Positions 1 through 8,395 of a stretch of DNA of 64,000 nt are shown here, piece after piece. Below the pieces are notes generated by a model. It saw only the letters and a list, made by a program, of their open reading frames with translations. It did no database searches and was not told the origin of the DNA. The position numbers were made by a program, and so were the translations under genes. Location of the stretch: NCBI RefSeq assembly GCF_020171725.1, contig NZ_JAIVAJ010000007.1, forward strand, positions 1 to 64,000, given 5' to 3'. This DNA comes from Halobacillus litoralis. GTDB lineage: Bacteria > Bacillota > Bacilli > Bacillales > Halobacillaceae. Position 1 is the first letter of the stretch; the number at the start of each line of letters is the position of its first letter.

Positions 1-71
1 CCGCGCTCGACTTGCATGTATTAGGCACGCCGCCAGCGTTCGTCCTGAGCCAGGATCAAACTCTCCATAAA
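1..71 (-). rRNA. 16S rRNA, 5' end (partial)
   Basis: Read on the minus strand, the first 71 bases give the canonical start of bacterial 16S rRNA: the AGAGTTTGATCCTGGCTCAG primer site followed by GACGAACGCTGGCGGCGTG. The gene runs off the left window edge, so only the 5' end is present. The exact mature 5' end is placed by similarity to Bacillus. In B. subtilis rrnD also lies beside ygxA, which matches the neighbour here. Confidence 0.97.
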
Positions 72-214
72 AGTTAAGTTTGACTTGCTCATTTGCACAT
101 CGAAATGTGCTCGTTGTCTTTTCTTCACTAAGAAGAAAATATTGACGTACTGGTTGGTTCGTTCAGTTTTCAAAGATCAAAATGTTGTGTGCTGTTCAAA
201 ACAGCGACTTTTAC

Positions 215-427
215 ATCTTAACATTTCGTTTCGTTGCTGTCAACAACTTTTTTGAAATGTTTTTTTTCGATATGTTCGCTTTCGTTTTCAGCGACTCTAA
301 TAATGTATCACATCCAACAAGACAAAGTCAATATCTTTTTTGAAAAAGGTATTTGATTTGTTTTGTTGTGTGTCGCTGTCTTAATGCGACGTTTAATAAT
401 ATAGCACGGGATAAATAGAAACGTCAA
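215..427 (-). promoter_or_regulatory. Three tandem rRNA promoters and leader
   Basis: On the minus strand there are three sigma-A promoters in front of 16S: TTGACG-18-TATATT (427-398), TTGACT-18-TACATT (331-302) and TTGACA-17-TAAGAT (243-215). The leader between the last promoter and 16S contains GATCTTTGAAAACTGAAC (about 160-178), a sequence typical of Bacillus rrn leaders. Multiple strong promoters are usual for rrn operons. Confidence 0.85.
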
Positions 428-439
428 TGGTTTTTCACT

Positions 440-486
440 AAAAAAATCCCCTTCCTCAAATAGATCCTTCATTTGGGGAAGGGAGT
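440..486 (-). terminator. Terminator of ygxA
   Basis: An imperfect GC-rich stem (CCCCTTCC...GGGGAAGGG) is followed on the minus strand by a run of seven T. It lies just after the ygxA stop and just before the rRNA promoters, insulating the rrn operon. Confidence 0.75.
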
Positions 487-503
487 GTCCTCTTTTCATT
501 CAA

Positions 504-1385
504 TTAAGAAAGGATGCCTTCAACTGGTTTATAAGTTCTGTGATAGATACCTACCCCTTTTGTTTCTTGTAGGATGACTTCAATTACTTTATTTTCGACC
601 AGATATTCGATCATAGATGACAGGTCCAGAATGTAGTGCTGGATATCAGGATGGTTCTTTAATTCACCGAATGTCCAAGGCTGTTCTCGTTCATCCATTA
701 ATTGAAGCAAATGCCTTGCACTGGATAAAGACCTTTTACTGACTGAATGCTCTACAGCCAGGATCATCAACTGGATTCGTTTGTCTGTTGGTTCATGGCT
801 TTCAATTAATTCTTCATATAACTTGTAGATTTCAGGTTCAATTCTCCTCACTTGATTCCAGACGGTTACCTCTGGGTGAAATCCTTTTTCAATAATCGCA
901 AGCCTCGCCAGATAATGAAGCGAGCGCACCATCTGACTGAATGAATCCAAATACTGACCTGTATCATATAAATCTTTCGCTTCCGAATAGCTTCGGATCA
1001 GCTTTGCAAATTCAATACCTTTCTTTAAATCCCTCTTATCTTGCGGAAAACTTCTCAACCGGTCTTTTAGGTCCGTAATATAATCATTTCTCTCAAAAAT
1101 CACCGTCCCATTGATGACCCATTCTACGGCTCGCCGGTAAGAGCTCGTGTCGATCCAGCTCTGAAGAAGTCTTTCACTCACTGTATGCATAGCAGCAGAT
1201 TTATTCTCAAATTCATAGTGCTTTACATACCAATCTTCCTCTGGGTCTTTCACCACAACGAACAAAATAACATCAAAGTTGTCCGTAACTGGACTAATCG
1301 GCCGCTTCTTTTCCAAAATCAATATTCCCATCGTATTACTCTGGCTCGCACGTTCTTGATAGATCGGGCGTAGTAGATCTTCCAT
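504..1385 (-). CDS. ygxA: Nucleotidyltransferase-like protein YgxA
   Basis: A 293-aa soluble protein that matches the YgxA family of Bacillaceae in length, character and place (between perR-ygzB and an rrn operon, as in B. subtilis). The family is annotated as nucleotidyltransferase-like. The N-terminal part carries a fold reminiscent of minimal nucleotidyltransferases (SPVTDNFDVILFV), followed by a helical substrate-binding-like region rich in Leu and Tyr. No clear GS-x-D-x-D catalytic motif is visible, so activity is doubtful. It has its own terminator. The start at 1385 follows an AGGAAA sequence. Function is unknown; the name rests on family and synteny. Confidence 0.85.
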   Translation of the reverse strand: MEDLLRPIYQERASQSNTMGILILEKKRPISPVTDNFDVILFVVVKDPEEDWYVKHYEFENKSAAMHTVSERLLQSWIDTSSYRRAVEWVINGTVIFERNDYITDLKDRLRSFPQDKRDLKKGIEFAKLIRSYSEAKDLYDTGQYLDSFSQMVRSLHYLARLAIIEKGFHPEVTVWNQVRRIEPEIYKLYEELIESHEPTDKRIQLMILAVEHSVSKRSLSSARHLLQLMDEREQPWTFGELKNHPDIQHYILDLSSMIEYLVENKVIEVILQETKGVGIYHRTYKPVEGILS

Positions 1386-1519
1386 TTTCCTGGTCCCCCA
1401 TATTCAAATCAATTCCTTACTTCCTATTCTATATTTTTTCCTGAAATCCTCTTTTCCAATTATAATTGTACATATTAAATGTGCTATACTACCTTGTAGA
1501 AGAGTTAGGAGGGACCAGC

Positions 1520-1894
1520 GTGGCTCTGAAATACAGCAGCAAGATCAATAAGATTCGCTCCTTTGCATTCTGGCTCATTTTCGCCGGGATTGGAGTTATG
1601 TACATCGGTCTTCTTTTTAAAAGCACAATGTGGCTAATGGCACTGTTCATGATTCTCGGGGTGGGGTTTGTCGGATTAAGTACCGTCGTTTACTTCTGGA
1701 TCGGAATGCTTTCGACGCGAACTGTACAAATTGTATGTCCATCCTGCGAGAAACCGACCAAGATGCTTGGGCGTGTAGATGCATGTATGCACTGTGATCA
1801 GCCGTTAACCATGGATAAATCATTGGAAGGCAAAGAGTTTGATGAGAAATACAACTCAAAACGACATAGCAAAACGGCACCTGACCAATCGTAA
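1520..1894 (+). CDS. ygzB: YgzB family membrane zinc-ribbon protein
   Basis: GTG start at 1520 chosen because TAGGAGGG lies 7 bases upstream; it gives 124 aa, close to the 117-aa B. subtilis YgzB. An earlier ATG at 1466 lacks a binding site. Two transmembrane helices (about residues 18-38 and 44-66) are followed by a cytoplasmic zinc ribbon with CPSC and CMHC pairs. It sits divergently from ygxA and convergent with perR, the same arrangement as in B. subtilis. The function of the family is not known. A hairpin terminator follows. Confidence 0.88.
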   Translation: MALKYSSKINKIRSFAFWLIFAGIGVMYIGLLFKSTMWLMALFMILGVGFVGLSTVVYFWIGMLSTRTVQIVCPSCEKPTKMLGRVDACMHCDQPLTMDKSLEGKEFDEKYNSKRHSKTAPDQS

Positions 1895-1910
1895 GTCTAT
1901 ACTGACGTTC

Positions 1911-1942
1911 AAAAAATCCGCTCAATGCAGCGGGTTTTTTTA
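1911..1942 (+). terminator. Terminator of ygzB
   Basis: Stem CCGCT-loop-AGCGG flanked by A and T runs, directly after ygzB. Confidence 0.7.
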
Positions 1943-2017
1943 TATTGTCAAGAATGGGTTTGGGTCCATTCGGCGTTAAACTTCCGAGATGCTACCCGAC
2001 GAAATGAAATTCAGACA

Positions 2018-2050
2018 ACAAAAAAACTGAAAGCACGATGCTTTCAGTTT
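2018..2050 (-). terminator. Terminator of perR
   Basis: Perfect stem AACTGAAAGCA/TGCTTTCAGTT with a 3-nt loop, followed on the minus strand by TTTTTT. It overlaps the perR stop codon. Confidence 0.85.
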
Positions 2051-2486
2051 AGTGAGTATTTTCTGATTGGCAATCAGAGCACGTTCCATACACTTCCATG
2101 CGATGATGACTTACATTAAATCCAGTCACCTGTTCAGCTAATGATTCAACTTCATTTAAACTTGGGTAATGGAAGTCTACAATTTTACCGCATGATTCGC
2201 AGATGATGTGATAGTGGTCTGTCGTATTGCAATCAAAGCGGCTTGATGAGTCCCCATAGGTGAGCTCTCGGACTAGACCGATTTCACGGAATACCCTCAG
2301 GTTATTGTACACCGTTGCCACACTCATGTTTGGAAATTTACTCTCTAATGCCTTGTAAATTTCATCAGCTGTAGGGTGAGTCATAGAATTCAGTAGGTAT
2401 TCAAGCACCGCATGACGCTGTGGTGTAATCCGTACTCCAGATCCTTTCAGTGTATCGATGGCTTCTTGGAGTCGATGGGTAGACAC
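2049..2486 (-). CDS. perR: Peroxide-responsive repressor PerR
   Basis: Fur-family metalloregulator that represses oxidative stress genes and senses H2O2 by metal-catalysed histidine oxidation. Visible features: winged helix with [15 protein letters not shown] and [16 protein letters not shown]; regulatory-metal region DCNTTDHYH; structural zinc site CESC and CSDC. The GTG start at 2486 has GAGGTG seven bases upstream and gives 145 aa, the same length as B. subtilis PerR; an upstream in-frame ATG at 2507 would add seven residues. It is next to bcp/ygaF and ygzB as in B. subtilis. A Per-box-like sequence lies upstream, consistent with autoregulation. Confidence 0.95.
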   Translation of the reverse strand: MSTHRLQEAIDTLKGSGVRITPQRHAVLEYLLNSMTHPTADEIYKALESKFPNMSVATVYNNLRVFREIGLVRELTYGDSSSRFDCNTTDHYHIICESCGKIVDFHYPSLNEVESLAEQVTGFNVSHHRMEVYGTCSDCQSENTH

Positions 2487-2522
2487 GGTCATGCACCTCG
2501 CTTTCATGAACTGATTCTTGAT

Positions 2523-2537
2523 TTATAATATTATTAG
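2523..2537 (-). promoter_or_regulatory. Possible Per box upstream of perR
   Basis: The sequence TTATAATATTATTAG matches 10 of the 14 defined positions of the 7-1-7 Per box (TTATAATNATTATAA). It lies about 40 bp upstream of the perR start. The left half is perfect and the right half is poor, so this is only a candidate. Confidence 0.4.
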
Positions 2538-2613
2538 ATTAGAATCCTTATAAACAGTGTAACCTTTCTGTAATTATGTTGTCAATCATGAGCAGCGAGT
2601 CTTTCAGCAGGAT

Positions 2614-3171
2614 TTACACATCCGGGTTAAGTGGCGTTTCTTTGCCGCCCACCTGTTTATTCACGTACCTAGCTGCTACAAATAACAAATCAGATAATCG
2701 ATTCAAATACGTTACAACCATCGGATTCCCGACTTGGTCGCCGAGCCCTACAGCAGATCGTTCGGCTCTACGAACAACCGTTCTTGCCAAGTGCAGACCA
2801 GCCGACGTTTCGTGACCAGAAGGAAGAATGAAGTTCTTGAGAGGAGGTAGCTCCTGGTCCCATGAATCGATCGCCTTCTCCATGTCATCGATATGCGACT
2901 TCTTCAGTTCCCACATGACATCCTTCCCCTTCGGTGTCGCAAGTTCTGCCCCGACATGGAAAAGAACCGTCTGTATTTTCTGCATGTCCTCCATGAAGGC
3001 TGCTTTTCCTTCCCACTCTTCATGCTTCAAATGACTCAACGCCAATCCGATTGCAGAATTCGCTTCGTCACATGTTCCGTAAGCTTCCACTCTCAGATCG
3101 TCTTTCGGCACGCGTTGACCATAAATAAGAGATGTTTCTCCTTTGTCACCGGATCTTGTATAGATTCTCAT
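2614..3171 (-). CDS. yvqK: PduO-type cob(I)alamin adenosyltransferase
   Basis: Transfers the adenosyl group of ATP to cob(I)alamin to make adenosylcobalamin. The 185-aa protein has the family marks: N-terminal ATP-binding TRSGDKGETSL, the RTVVRRAER segment and NRLSDLLF near the C-terminus. The start codon is one base after the stop of the upstream dehydrogenase gene, so the two are translationally coupled. B. subtilis YvqK is the nearest known relative, but the yvqK gene is not in this neighbourhood there, so this pair is an insertion in the conserved block. Confidence 0.93.
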   Translation of the reverse strand: MRIYTRSGDKGETSLIYGQRVPKDDLRVEAYGTCDEANSAIGLALSHLKHEEWEGKAAFMEDMQKIQTVLFHVGAELATPKGKDVMWELKKSHIDDMEKAIDSWDQELPPLKNFILPSGHETSAGLHLARTVVRRAERSAVGLGDQVGNPMVVTYLNRLSDLLFVAARYVNKQVGGKETPLNPDV

Positions 3172-3172
3172 T

Positions 3173-4126
3173 TCAATACCCCCGCTTCAGATTTATTATA
3201 TTCAGCATATCTCCTTGACCTGTTACATAAACTTCAAGATTCTTTTCAAACATCTCAAAGGCTCTTGGAACATAGTGGGGTGAGATGCCCGATAAGTGTG
3301 GTGTAATCGTCACTCTTTCTTCATCCCAAAGTGCATGCCCTTCTGAAAGAGGCTCTTCTTCAAATACATCGAGCACAGCATGTCCAATCCACTCGTTCCG
3401 TACGGCATTTAAAAGCACCTCCGTCGAAACAAGGTCCCCTCTCCCCATGTTCAAGAAAACAGCATGATTCTTCATGGATTGAAAGTGGCGATTCTTAAGA
3501 AGATGAATGGTCTCATTCGTACTCGGCAGCGCCGCAACGATATAGTCCGCTTCATGAATCACTTGATCCAACTTCTCTATTGAATAGGTCTCGTCAAAGT
3601 GAGACTTCAAGTTTCCAGACTTTGATACCCCTAACGTACGCATGTGAAACGCTTTTCCGAGCCGGGCTACTTCTTGAGCAATGGCTCCTGTGCCTAGTAG
3701 AAGCAGCGTTTTCCCACCGATTTCCGTCATGACGGTCCTTCGGTTCCAGTTGTGCTTCTTTTCCTGCTCGATCAGGACCTTAGCCTGCCGTTCGACTTGA
3801 AGCAGCATAGAGATGGCATATTCCGCCATCGGCTTCGCATGAATGCCACGGACATTTGTAACCACAATGCCCTGCTCTTCGATCTCCTTAAATGGCATAC
3901 GATCCATCCCTGCCGATAATACCATGATCCACTTAAGGCGTTCTGCTGATTTCACTCGTTCAGGGGTTAAGTCCTCTCCATATGTAAGAAAGATATCCGC
4001 TTCCTCGAGATAAGGCTCCGCCTCCTCTATGCCGTGGCAGAACATAAATTCAACATCAGTAAAACGATCGGTCAGCCGACTGCGTATTTCATCCGGTACC
4101 CTTTTAATAGCTGAAACGACTTTCAT
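3173..4126 (-). CDS. D-2-hydroxyacid dehydrogenase family protein
   Basis: NAD(P)-dependent oxidoreductase of the phosphoglycerate/D-lactate dehydrogenase fold, 317 aa. The nucleotide-binding loop is GKTLLLLGTGAIAQ (about residue 138), in which the last Gly of GxGxxG is Ala. Catalytic residues are visible as Arg in LNMGRGDLV, Glu in DVFEEEPL and His in TPHLSG. The substrate cannot be told from sequence. The gene is the first of a two-gene unit with the cobalamin adenosyltransferase. Start at 4126 follows AAAGGGGGAAAG. Confidence 0.88.
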   Translation of the reverse strand: MKVVSAIKRVPDEIRSRLTDRFTDVEFMFCHGIEEAEPYLEEADIFLTYGEDLTPERVKSAERLKWIMVLSAGMDRMPFKEIEEQGIVVTNVRGIHAKPMAEYAISMLLQVERQAKVLIEQEKKHNWNRRTVMTEIGGKTLLLLGTGAIAQEVARLGKAFHMRTLGVSKSGNLKSHFDETYSIEKLDQVIHEADYIVAALPSTNETIHLLKNRHFQSMKNHAVFLNMGRGDLVSTEVLLNAVRNEWIGHAVLDVFEEEPLSEGHALWDEERVTITPHLSGISPHYVPRAFEMFEKNLEVYVTGQGDMLNIINLKRGY

Positions 4127-4161
4127 CTTCTTTCCCCCTTTTAATAAATGGTATGAAACAT

Positions 4162-4189
4162 AAAAACCATAGCCGTAGAGGCTATGGTT
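4162..4189 (-). terminator. Terminator-like hairpin after bcp
   Basis: Perfect 10-bp stem AACCATAGCC/GGCTATGGTT with a 5-nt loop. On the minus strand only a short T run follows, so it may be weak. Confidence 0.6.
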
Positions 4190-4197
4190 CCATTCTG

Positions 4198-4668
4198 CTA
4201 CTGAAGATTTTCACGGATGAATTCTAGAGCAGACTCTACGTGGCCGTCCACTTTCACTTTGCGGTACTCTTCGGCAAGGTTTCCTTCTTTATCAATGATA
4301 AATGTGGAACGTTCAATGCCGTAATATTCTTTACCGAAGTTCTTCTTAAGCTTCCATACTCCGTAATCTTCCGCCAGCTTATGATCCTCATCAGCTAACA
4401 GCAGGAACGGAAGGTCGTGTTTATCAATGAATTTCTTATGTGATTCAACAGGGTCTGGACTGACTCCGAGAATGACAGCATCAAGATCCGCGAAGCTCTC
4501 GTGGTGATCACGGAAGTCGCATGCTTCTGTCGTGCAGCCCGGCGTCATATCTTTCGGGTAGAAATAAAGGACAACATTCTTTCCTTTATAGTCGGATAAT
4601 GAAACCTGCTCGCCATTGTTGGCCGGGAGTGTAAAGTCTGGTACTTGCTTTCCTTTTTCAATTGCCAT
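4198..4668 (-). CDS. bcp: Thioredoxin-dependent thiol peroxidase (Bcp/PrxQ)
   Basis: Peroxiredoxin reducing H2O2 and organic hydroperoxides, cytoplasmic. The start is the ATG at 4668, preceded by AAGGAGGAAT; this gives 156 aa, the usual Bcp length, whereas the longer frame adds 22 unrelated residues. The peroxidatic cysteine is in PKDMTPGCTTEACDF, with the second Cys five residues on, as in the PrxQ class. It corresponds to B. subtilis ygaF, which also lies near perR. Its promoter may be under PerR control, but no good Per box is seen. Confidence 0.95.
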   Translation of the reverse strand: MAIEKGKQVPDFTLPANNGEQVSLSDYKGKNVVLYFYPKDMTPGCTTEACDFRDHHESFADLDAVILGVSPDPVESHKKFIDKHDLPFLLLADEDHKLAEDYGVWKLKKNFGKEYYGIERSTFIIDKEGNLAEEYRKVKVDGHVESALEFIRENLQ

Positions 4669-4736
4669 AGTGAAATTCCTCCTTGATAGCTTGTACTTAT
4701 TATTAGCGTACATGATATGCATGTAAACTTCCAATC

Positions 4737-5147
4737 TCAGCGATCTTCTTTATAATTTTGCCAGACCTTGGCTACTAATGCAGCTGGGAGAGAGTAACCG
4801 ACCATCGCTTCAATAATGGCGAGCGCCCGTCCCACTCCTACTGGAATCATATCCCCATACCCTACCGTGAAAAGTGTCACTCCGCTGAAGTATAGACTCC
4901 TGGCCATTTCATGCATCCAATCCAACGAGCCATCGTCCAGCTCCTCCCTATAAACTCCTATCCCCTCTTTCATAAGAACAAAATATATGATCCCGAATCC
5001 GATAAGGATAATGGTATAAAGCAGCAGGATGGAAACGAATAAATGATAAGAAAACATCCGATGTTCAAATTCCAAGGATGAAAAGAGCTGCCTGAGCGCA
5101 GCTGAAATAATTACAAGGCATAACGCCGACACGATGACGGTAACCAT
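4737..5147 (-). CDS. Two-helix potassium channel family protein
   Basis: Ion_trans_2-type channel subunit. Two or three hydrophobic helices in the N-terminal half, a pore loop, then the filter TVGYGDM and a last helix. ATG at 5147 is chosen because AAGGAGG lies seven bases upstream; this gives 136 aa. There is no cytoplasmic RCK/TrkA_N domain, so it would be an ungated or voltage-insensitive channel. K+ handling fits an osmotically challenged organism. It is not part of the B. subtilis block. Confidence 0.9.
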   Translation of the reverse strand: MVTVIVSALCLVIISAALRQLFSSLEFEHRMFSYHLFVSILLLYTIILIGFGIIYFVLMKEGIGVYREELDDGSLDWMHEMARSLYFSGVTLFTVGYGDMIPVGVGRALAIIEAMVGYSLPAALVAKVWQNYKEDR

Positions 5148-5294
5148 GTACAACCTCCTTGTCCAAATCACCTCTTCATTTTGGTGTATGCCCTACACTA
5201 TAAATTTATGTTTTTCCTGGAACGGGCGAACGCACAGTCCTCTACTGAAGTGTTGCATAAGATACAGTAAACCAATGGAAAGGGGGGATTATGA

Positions 5295-5381
5295 ATGAGT
5301 TACGGATATGGTGGCGGATTCGCGCTGATCGTTGTTCTTTTCATCCTTCTAATCATCGTTGGTGCAGCGTTTGTATACTAA
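5295..5381 (+). CDS. YjcZ-family sporulation peptide
   Basis: A 28-aa peptide starting MSYGYGGGFALIVVLF. A Gly/Tyr-rich head is followed by one hydrophobic helix, the hallmark of the YjcZ/BsrC-like sporulation peptides found in many copies in Bacillaceae. AGGGGGG sits 7 bases before the ATG, and an in-frame ATG at 5291 is out of register. A hairpin terminator follows at once, so it is transcribed alone. The segment CATAAGATA at 5256-5264 resembles a sigma-K -10 element, but no correctly spaced -35 is seen. Confidence 0.88.
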   Translation: MSYGYGGGFALIVVLFILLIIVGAAFVY

Positions 5382-5391
5382 GTCATAAGTG

Positions 5392-5414
5392 AGCAACCTG
5401 ATGTTGCTGTTTTT
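5392..5414 (+). terminator. Terminator of the YjcZ-family gene
   Basis: Stem AGCAAC/GTTGCT followed by GTTTTTCTT. Confidence 0.75.
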
Positions 5415-5456
5415 CTTACGTAAACGAACCATAGAACGTGCACAACATGAACACAT

Positions 5457-5495
5457 AAAGCTCTCTCCTCACGAATGTGGGAGGGAGTTTTTATG
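5457..5495 (+). terminator. Terminator-like hairpin
   Basis: Purine-rich 3' arm GTGGGAGGGAG pairs imperfectly with CTCTCTCCTCAC and is followed by TTTTT. It lies between the YjcZ-type gene and gsaB and may be a backup terminator; no gene is seen between it and 5414. Confidence 0.5.
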
Positions 5496-5633
5496 TTGAT
5501 AAATTCCCTCTACCCCAATCTTATTCATCCATCAGGGTCTCTTCCTTTCCGAACATGAAAGTGAGTTTTTTGTTCTTAATGTGATGGTCCATGCTACAAT
5601 GGTAGGGAATGTTTGAAACAGGAGGATTTTTAA

Positions 5634-6926
5634 ATGAATTATACAAAGTCAGAACAATTATATAATGAAGCAACCGAGCACATTGTCGGCGGAGTAAACT
5701 CCCCTTCCCGTGCATACAAAGGAGTGGGTGGAGGTACACCTGTCTACATGGACCGTGCGGAAGGGTCGCACTTTTTTGATGTCGACGGAAATGAATACAT
5801 TGATTACTTAGGTGCCTACGGTCCTATCATTACCGGACATGCCCACCCCCACATAACAGAAGCGATTACGAAAGCGGCGCAAAACGGCGTTCTTTATGGA
5901 ACTCCGACAGTCCTTGAAAACCGCTTCGCTAAAATGCTGAAGGATGCAATCCCTTCATTGGAACGTGTACGCTTCGTCAACTCAGGTACGGAAGCCGTCA
6001 TGACGACCATCCGCGTAGCCCGCGCTTACACTGGTCGCAACAAGATCATCAAATTCGCAGGTTGTTACCACGGGCATTCCGACCTTGTTTTAGTAGCAGC
6101 AGGTTCCGGTCCTTCTACGCTCGGAACTCCGGATTCAGCAGGTGTCCCTGCTTCGATTGCGCAAGATGTCATTACAGTCCCGTTCAACGACATCGAACCC
6201 TTCAAGGAAGCACTGGAACGTTTCGGCGATCAAATTGCAGGCGTACTCGTCGAACCGATTGTCGGGAACTTCGGAATTGTGGAACCTAAACCAGGATTCC
6301 TTGAGGAAGTGAACCGTCTGACACACGATGCAGGAGCACTCGTGATTTACGATGAAGTGATTACAGCTTTCCGTTTTACATACGGAAGTGCCCAGCAGCT
6401 TCTGGACATCGAACCAGACATGACCGCGATGGGTAAAATCATCGGCGGTGGCTTACCGATTGGTGCATACGGAGGCAGAGCAGATATTATGGAACAAGTT
6501 GCCCCATTAGGACCAGCCTATCAAGCTGGAACAATGGCCGGGAATCCAGCCTCGATGTCTGCAGGAATCGCTTGTCTTGAAGTGTTGCAGGAAGAAGGGG
6601 TTTACGAGAAAATGGATCTCCTTGGTAAACGCCTTGAGGATGGCATTCTTTCATCAGCAGATGAGCATGGAATCGACATTAAGATTAACCGACTCAAAGG
6701 AGCTTTGACCGTCTACTTCACCACCGAAAAGGTAGAGAATTATGAGCAGGCAGAAAACACAGACGGAGAAAAGTTCGCCGAGTTCTTCCATTTGATGCTT
6801 GCAGAGGGAATCAACCTGGCTCCGTCTAAATATGAAGCATGGTTCCTGACCACGGCTCATACAGACGAAGATATCACTCAGACCCTTCAAGCCATTGATC
6901 GCGTATTCAACAAAATGAAAAAGTAG
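5634..6926 (+). CDS. gsaB: Glutamate-1-semialdehyde 2,1-aminomutase
   Basis: PLP enzyme converting glutamate-1-semialdehyde to 5-aminolevulinate for haem, sirohaem and cobalamin synthesis. At 430 aa it has normal length. Visible: N-terminal [18 protein letters not shown]-phosphate region [20 protein letters not shown], and the lysine in [16 protein letters not shown]. By position next to bcp it corresponds to B. subtilis gsaB, the second paralog of hemL. GGAGG precedes the ATG, and an extended -10 (TGCTACAAT, ending 5600) lies upstream. A strong terminator follows. Confidence 0.95.
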   Translation: MNYTKSEQLYNEATEHIVGGVNSPSRAYKGVGGGTPVYMDRAEGSHFFDVDGNEYIDYLGAYGPIITGHAHPHITEAITKAAQNGVLYGTPTVLENRFAKMLKDAIPSLERVRFVNSGTEAVMTTIRVARAYTGRNKIIKFAGCYHGHSDLVLVAAGSGPSTLGTPDSAGVPASIAQDVITVPFNDIEPFKEALERFGDQIAGVLVEPIVGNFGIVEPKPGFLEEVNRLTHDAGALVIYDEVITAFRFTYGSAQQLLDIEPDMTAMGKIIGGGLPIGAYGGRADIMEQVAPLGPAYQAGTMAGNPASMSAGIACLEVLQEEGVYEKMDLLGKRLEDGILSSADEHGIDIKINRLKGALTVYFTTEKVENYEQAENTDGEKFAEFFHLMLAEGINLAPSKYEAWFLTTAHTDEDITQTLQAIDRVFNKMKK

Positions 6927-6933
6927 AAAAATC

Positions 6934-6966
6934 GAGTGGGGAGTTTTGATTCCCCACTCTTTTTTG
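6934..6966 (+). terminator. Terminator of gsaB
   Basis: Perfect 9-bp stem GAGTGGGGA/TCCCCACTC followed by TTTTTTT. Confidence 0.93.
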
Positions 6967-6999
6967 CGCATGAGAATTTTATTTTTTACAGAAGAACTA

Positions 7000-7028
7000 T
7001 TGAAAAATTCAAATCCACATGCTATTAT
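7000..7028 (+). promoter_or_regulatory. Sigma-A promoter of a small RNA
   Basis: TTGAAA (7000-7005), a 17-bp spacer and TATTAT (7023-7028). It is just downstream of the gsaB terminator and points into a region with no open frame that ends in a second terminator. Confidence 0.65.
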
Positions 7029-7034
7029 ATACAC

Positions 7035-7156
7035 ATAATTCTGAAAATTCCCACGAATTATGATCTTTGTTTCATTTCTTTCCCTTTTCATAGGTTTCAG
7101 TTTTTACTGAATCCCCTCAAGCTTGTGCAATGATTGGTTGCACAGGCTTCTTTTTT
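7035..7156 (+). ncRNA. Candidate small RNA, about 120 nt
   Basis: Between a good promoter and a strong intrinsic terminator there is no ORF. The predicted RNA has a small hairpin at 7093-7114 (TTCAGT/ACTGAA), a single-stranded CCCCTC at 7113-7118, and a 12-bp terminator stem (7119-7149, AAGCTTGTGCAA/TTGCACAGGCTT) with a T tract. C-rich single-stranded motifs before the terminator are typical of Firmicute base-pairing sRNAs such as FsrA and RoxS/RsaE. I cannot assign it to one of these. It could instead be a decayed leader of ygaE, but the terminator separates it from that gene. Confidence 0.5.
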
Positions 7157-7254
7157 GTGTTGAATTTATAAAAAATGGGTACGAATGATAAGGACATCCG
7201 TTATAATAATCTCATTGATGTCTTTACATATCTTTAAGAAGGATGATGCACGTT

Positions 7255-8322
7255 ATGAAGTTAGGCGCACGTATGATGAAGACGGGTCTTGCCGTAGGTA
7301 TTGCGTTGTATATTGGACACTTATTCGATTTCATTTCTCCATTACTCGCTGCCATCGCTGTCGTATTTTCGATCCAACCTTCCATCTACAGGTCTTATCA
7401 GTCCATTATTGAACAAGTCCAAGGAAACATTATCGGAGCATTGATTGCTGTCGTTGCCGTATTCACTCTCGGAAACGATCCTTTCGTTGTAGGATTTGCG
7501 ATCATTATCGTCATCGGAGTCACAACTACGATGAAAATGAATGAGAATACAATCTCGTTAGCCGTTGTAGCCGTCATCGCATTGATGGATACAACCGATC
7601 AGACCTTTCTATACTTCAGCGCGTCACGTTTCTCTTCCATGCTGCTCGGGATTCTTGCCGCCTTCATCGTTAACCTCGTTTTCCTGCCACCAAGGTACGA
7701 AACACGATTATTCAAGAAAATCGATGAGGCGACCACCGATATTCTGCAATGGCTTCGCGTGACAACAAGGCAGCTCTCCGATGAACCTGCTTTGAAATAC
7801 GAAATTACAAGGATCCAGGACGATATGCGATGGGTCGATCACACTTACCTGCTTTACTCGGAGGAACGTACCTACTTCAAAGGCACCCGCTTCTCCAAAG
7901 GAAGAAAACTGGTCTTATTCCGGCAGCTCATCACAACAACGAAGAAATCATTCGATGTATTGAAAGCCTTCTACAGGCTCGACCATAAAATCGAACAGAT
8001 CCCTGAAGACTTCCAAGATGCCGTTGTAGGCGAACTTGATAAATTGATCAACGCTCACGAGAAGCTGGTACTCAGCCTGAAGGGACGGATTAAGAGAACG
8101 CACAAGCAATCGCTAAGAAAAATCGAAGATCCGGACATTCCGATGCTTGTGGAACGATTAATGGCCGTGTATGAAGAGAGTAATAACCCTGATAAGCTCG
8201 TCTTCCTCCCGCTGGCATCCCAGCTGATGGAATACCACTATCAGCTTGAGAAGTTGAAGCGACTGTTGAAAAGTTATCAGAATCACCACCAAGATGATTT
8301 TATTCAGACACAAGACAAGTAA
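7255..8322 (+). CDS. ygaE: Aromatic acid exporter family protein YgaE
   Basis: Inner-membrane protein of the ArAE/FUSC-like family. Residues 1-145 contain about five hydrophobic helices; the rest is a cytoplasmic helical domain with charged coiled-coil-like stretches. ATG at 7255 begins MKLGAR, a common start in this family; two in-frame ATGs at 7243 and 7246 are also possible. Position between gsaB and ygaD is as in B. subtilis. The transported substrate is unknown. A perfect terminator follows. Confidence 0.85.
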   Translation: MKLGARMMKTGLAVGIALYIGHLFDFISPLLAAIAVVFSIQPSIYRSYQSIIEQVQGNIIGALIAVVAVFTLGNDPFVVGFAIIIVIGVTTTMKMNENTISLAVVAVIALMDTTDQTFLYFSASRFSSMLLGILAAFIVNLVFLPPRYETRLFKKIDEATTDILQWLRVTTRQLSDEPALKYEITRIQDDMRWVDHTYLLYSEERTYFKGTRFSKGRKLVLFRQLITTTKKSFDVLKAFYRLDHKIEQIPEDFQDAVVGELDKLINAHEKLVLSLKGRIKRTHKQSLRKIEDPDIPMLVERLMAVYEESNNPDKLVFLPLASQLMEYHYQLEKLKRLLKSYQNHHQDDFIQTQDK

Positions 8323-8330
8323 AAGAAGCA

Positions 8331-8367
8331 AAAAAAAGCTGTTGCACATCATGCAACAGCTTTTTTC
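8331..8367 (+). terminator. Bidirectional terminator between ygaE and ygaD
   Basis: Perfect stem AAAAAAGCTGTTGCA/TGCAACAGCTTTTTT with a 5-nt loop. The A and T runs on both sides allow it to serve both convergent genes. Confidence 0.93.
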
Positions 8368-8395
8368 GGTTCTTTTTAATATATTGTGAACCTCA

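Noticed and set aside
2523..2537. Fur box upstream of perR
   Set aside because: It fits neither GATAATGATTATC nor its inverted-hexamer form; a weak Per box is the better reading.
2893..3306. Plus-strand ORF opposite the cobalamin adenosyltransferase and dehydrogenase genes
   Set aside because: It lies wholly antisense to two well-supported genes, has no ribosome site and no protein-like composition.
6654..7091. Minus-strand ORF across the gsaB terminator and the small RNA
   Set aside because: It reads through the terminator hairpin and part of gsaB in antisense; Phe/Cys-rich shadow translation.
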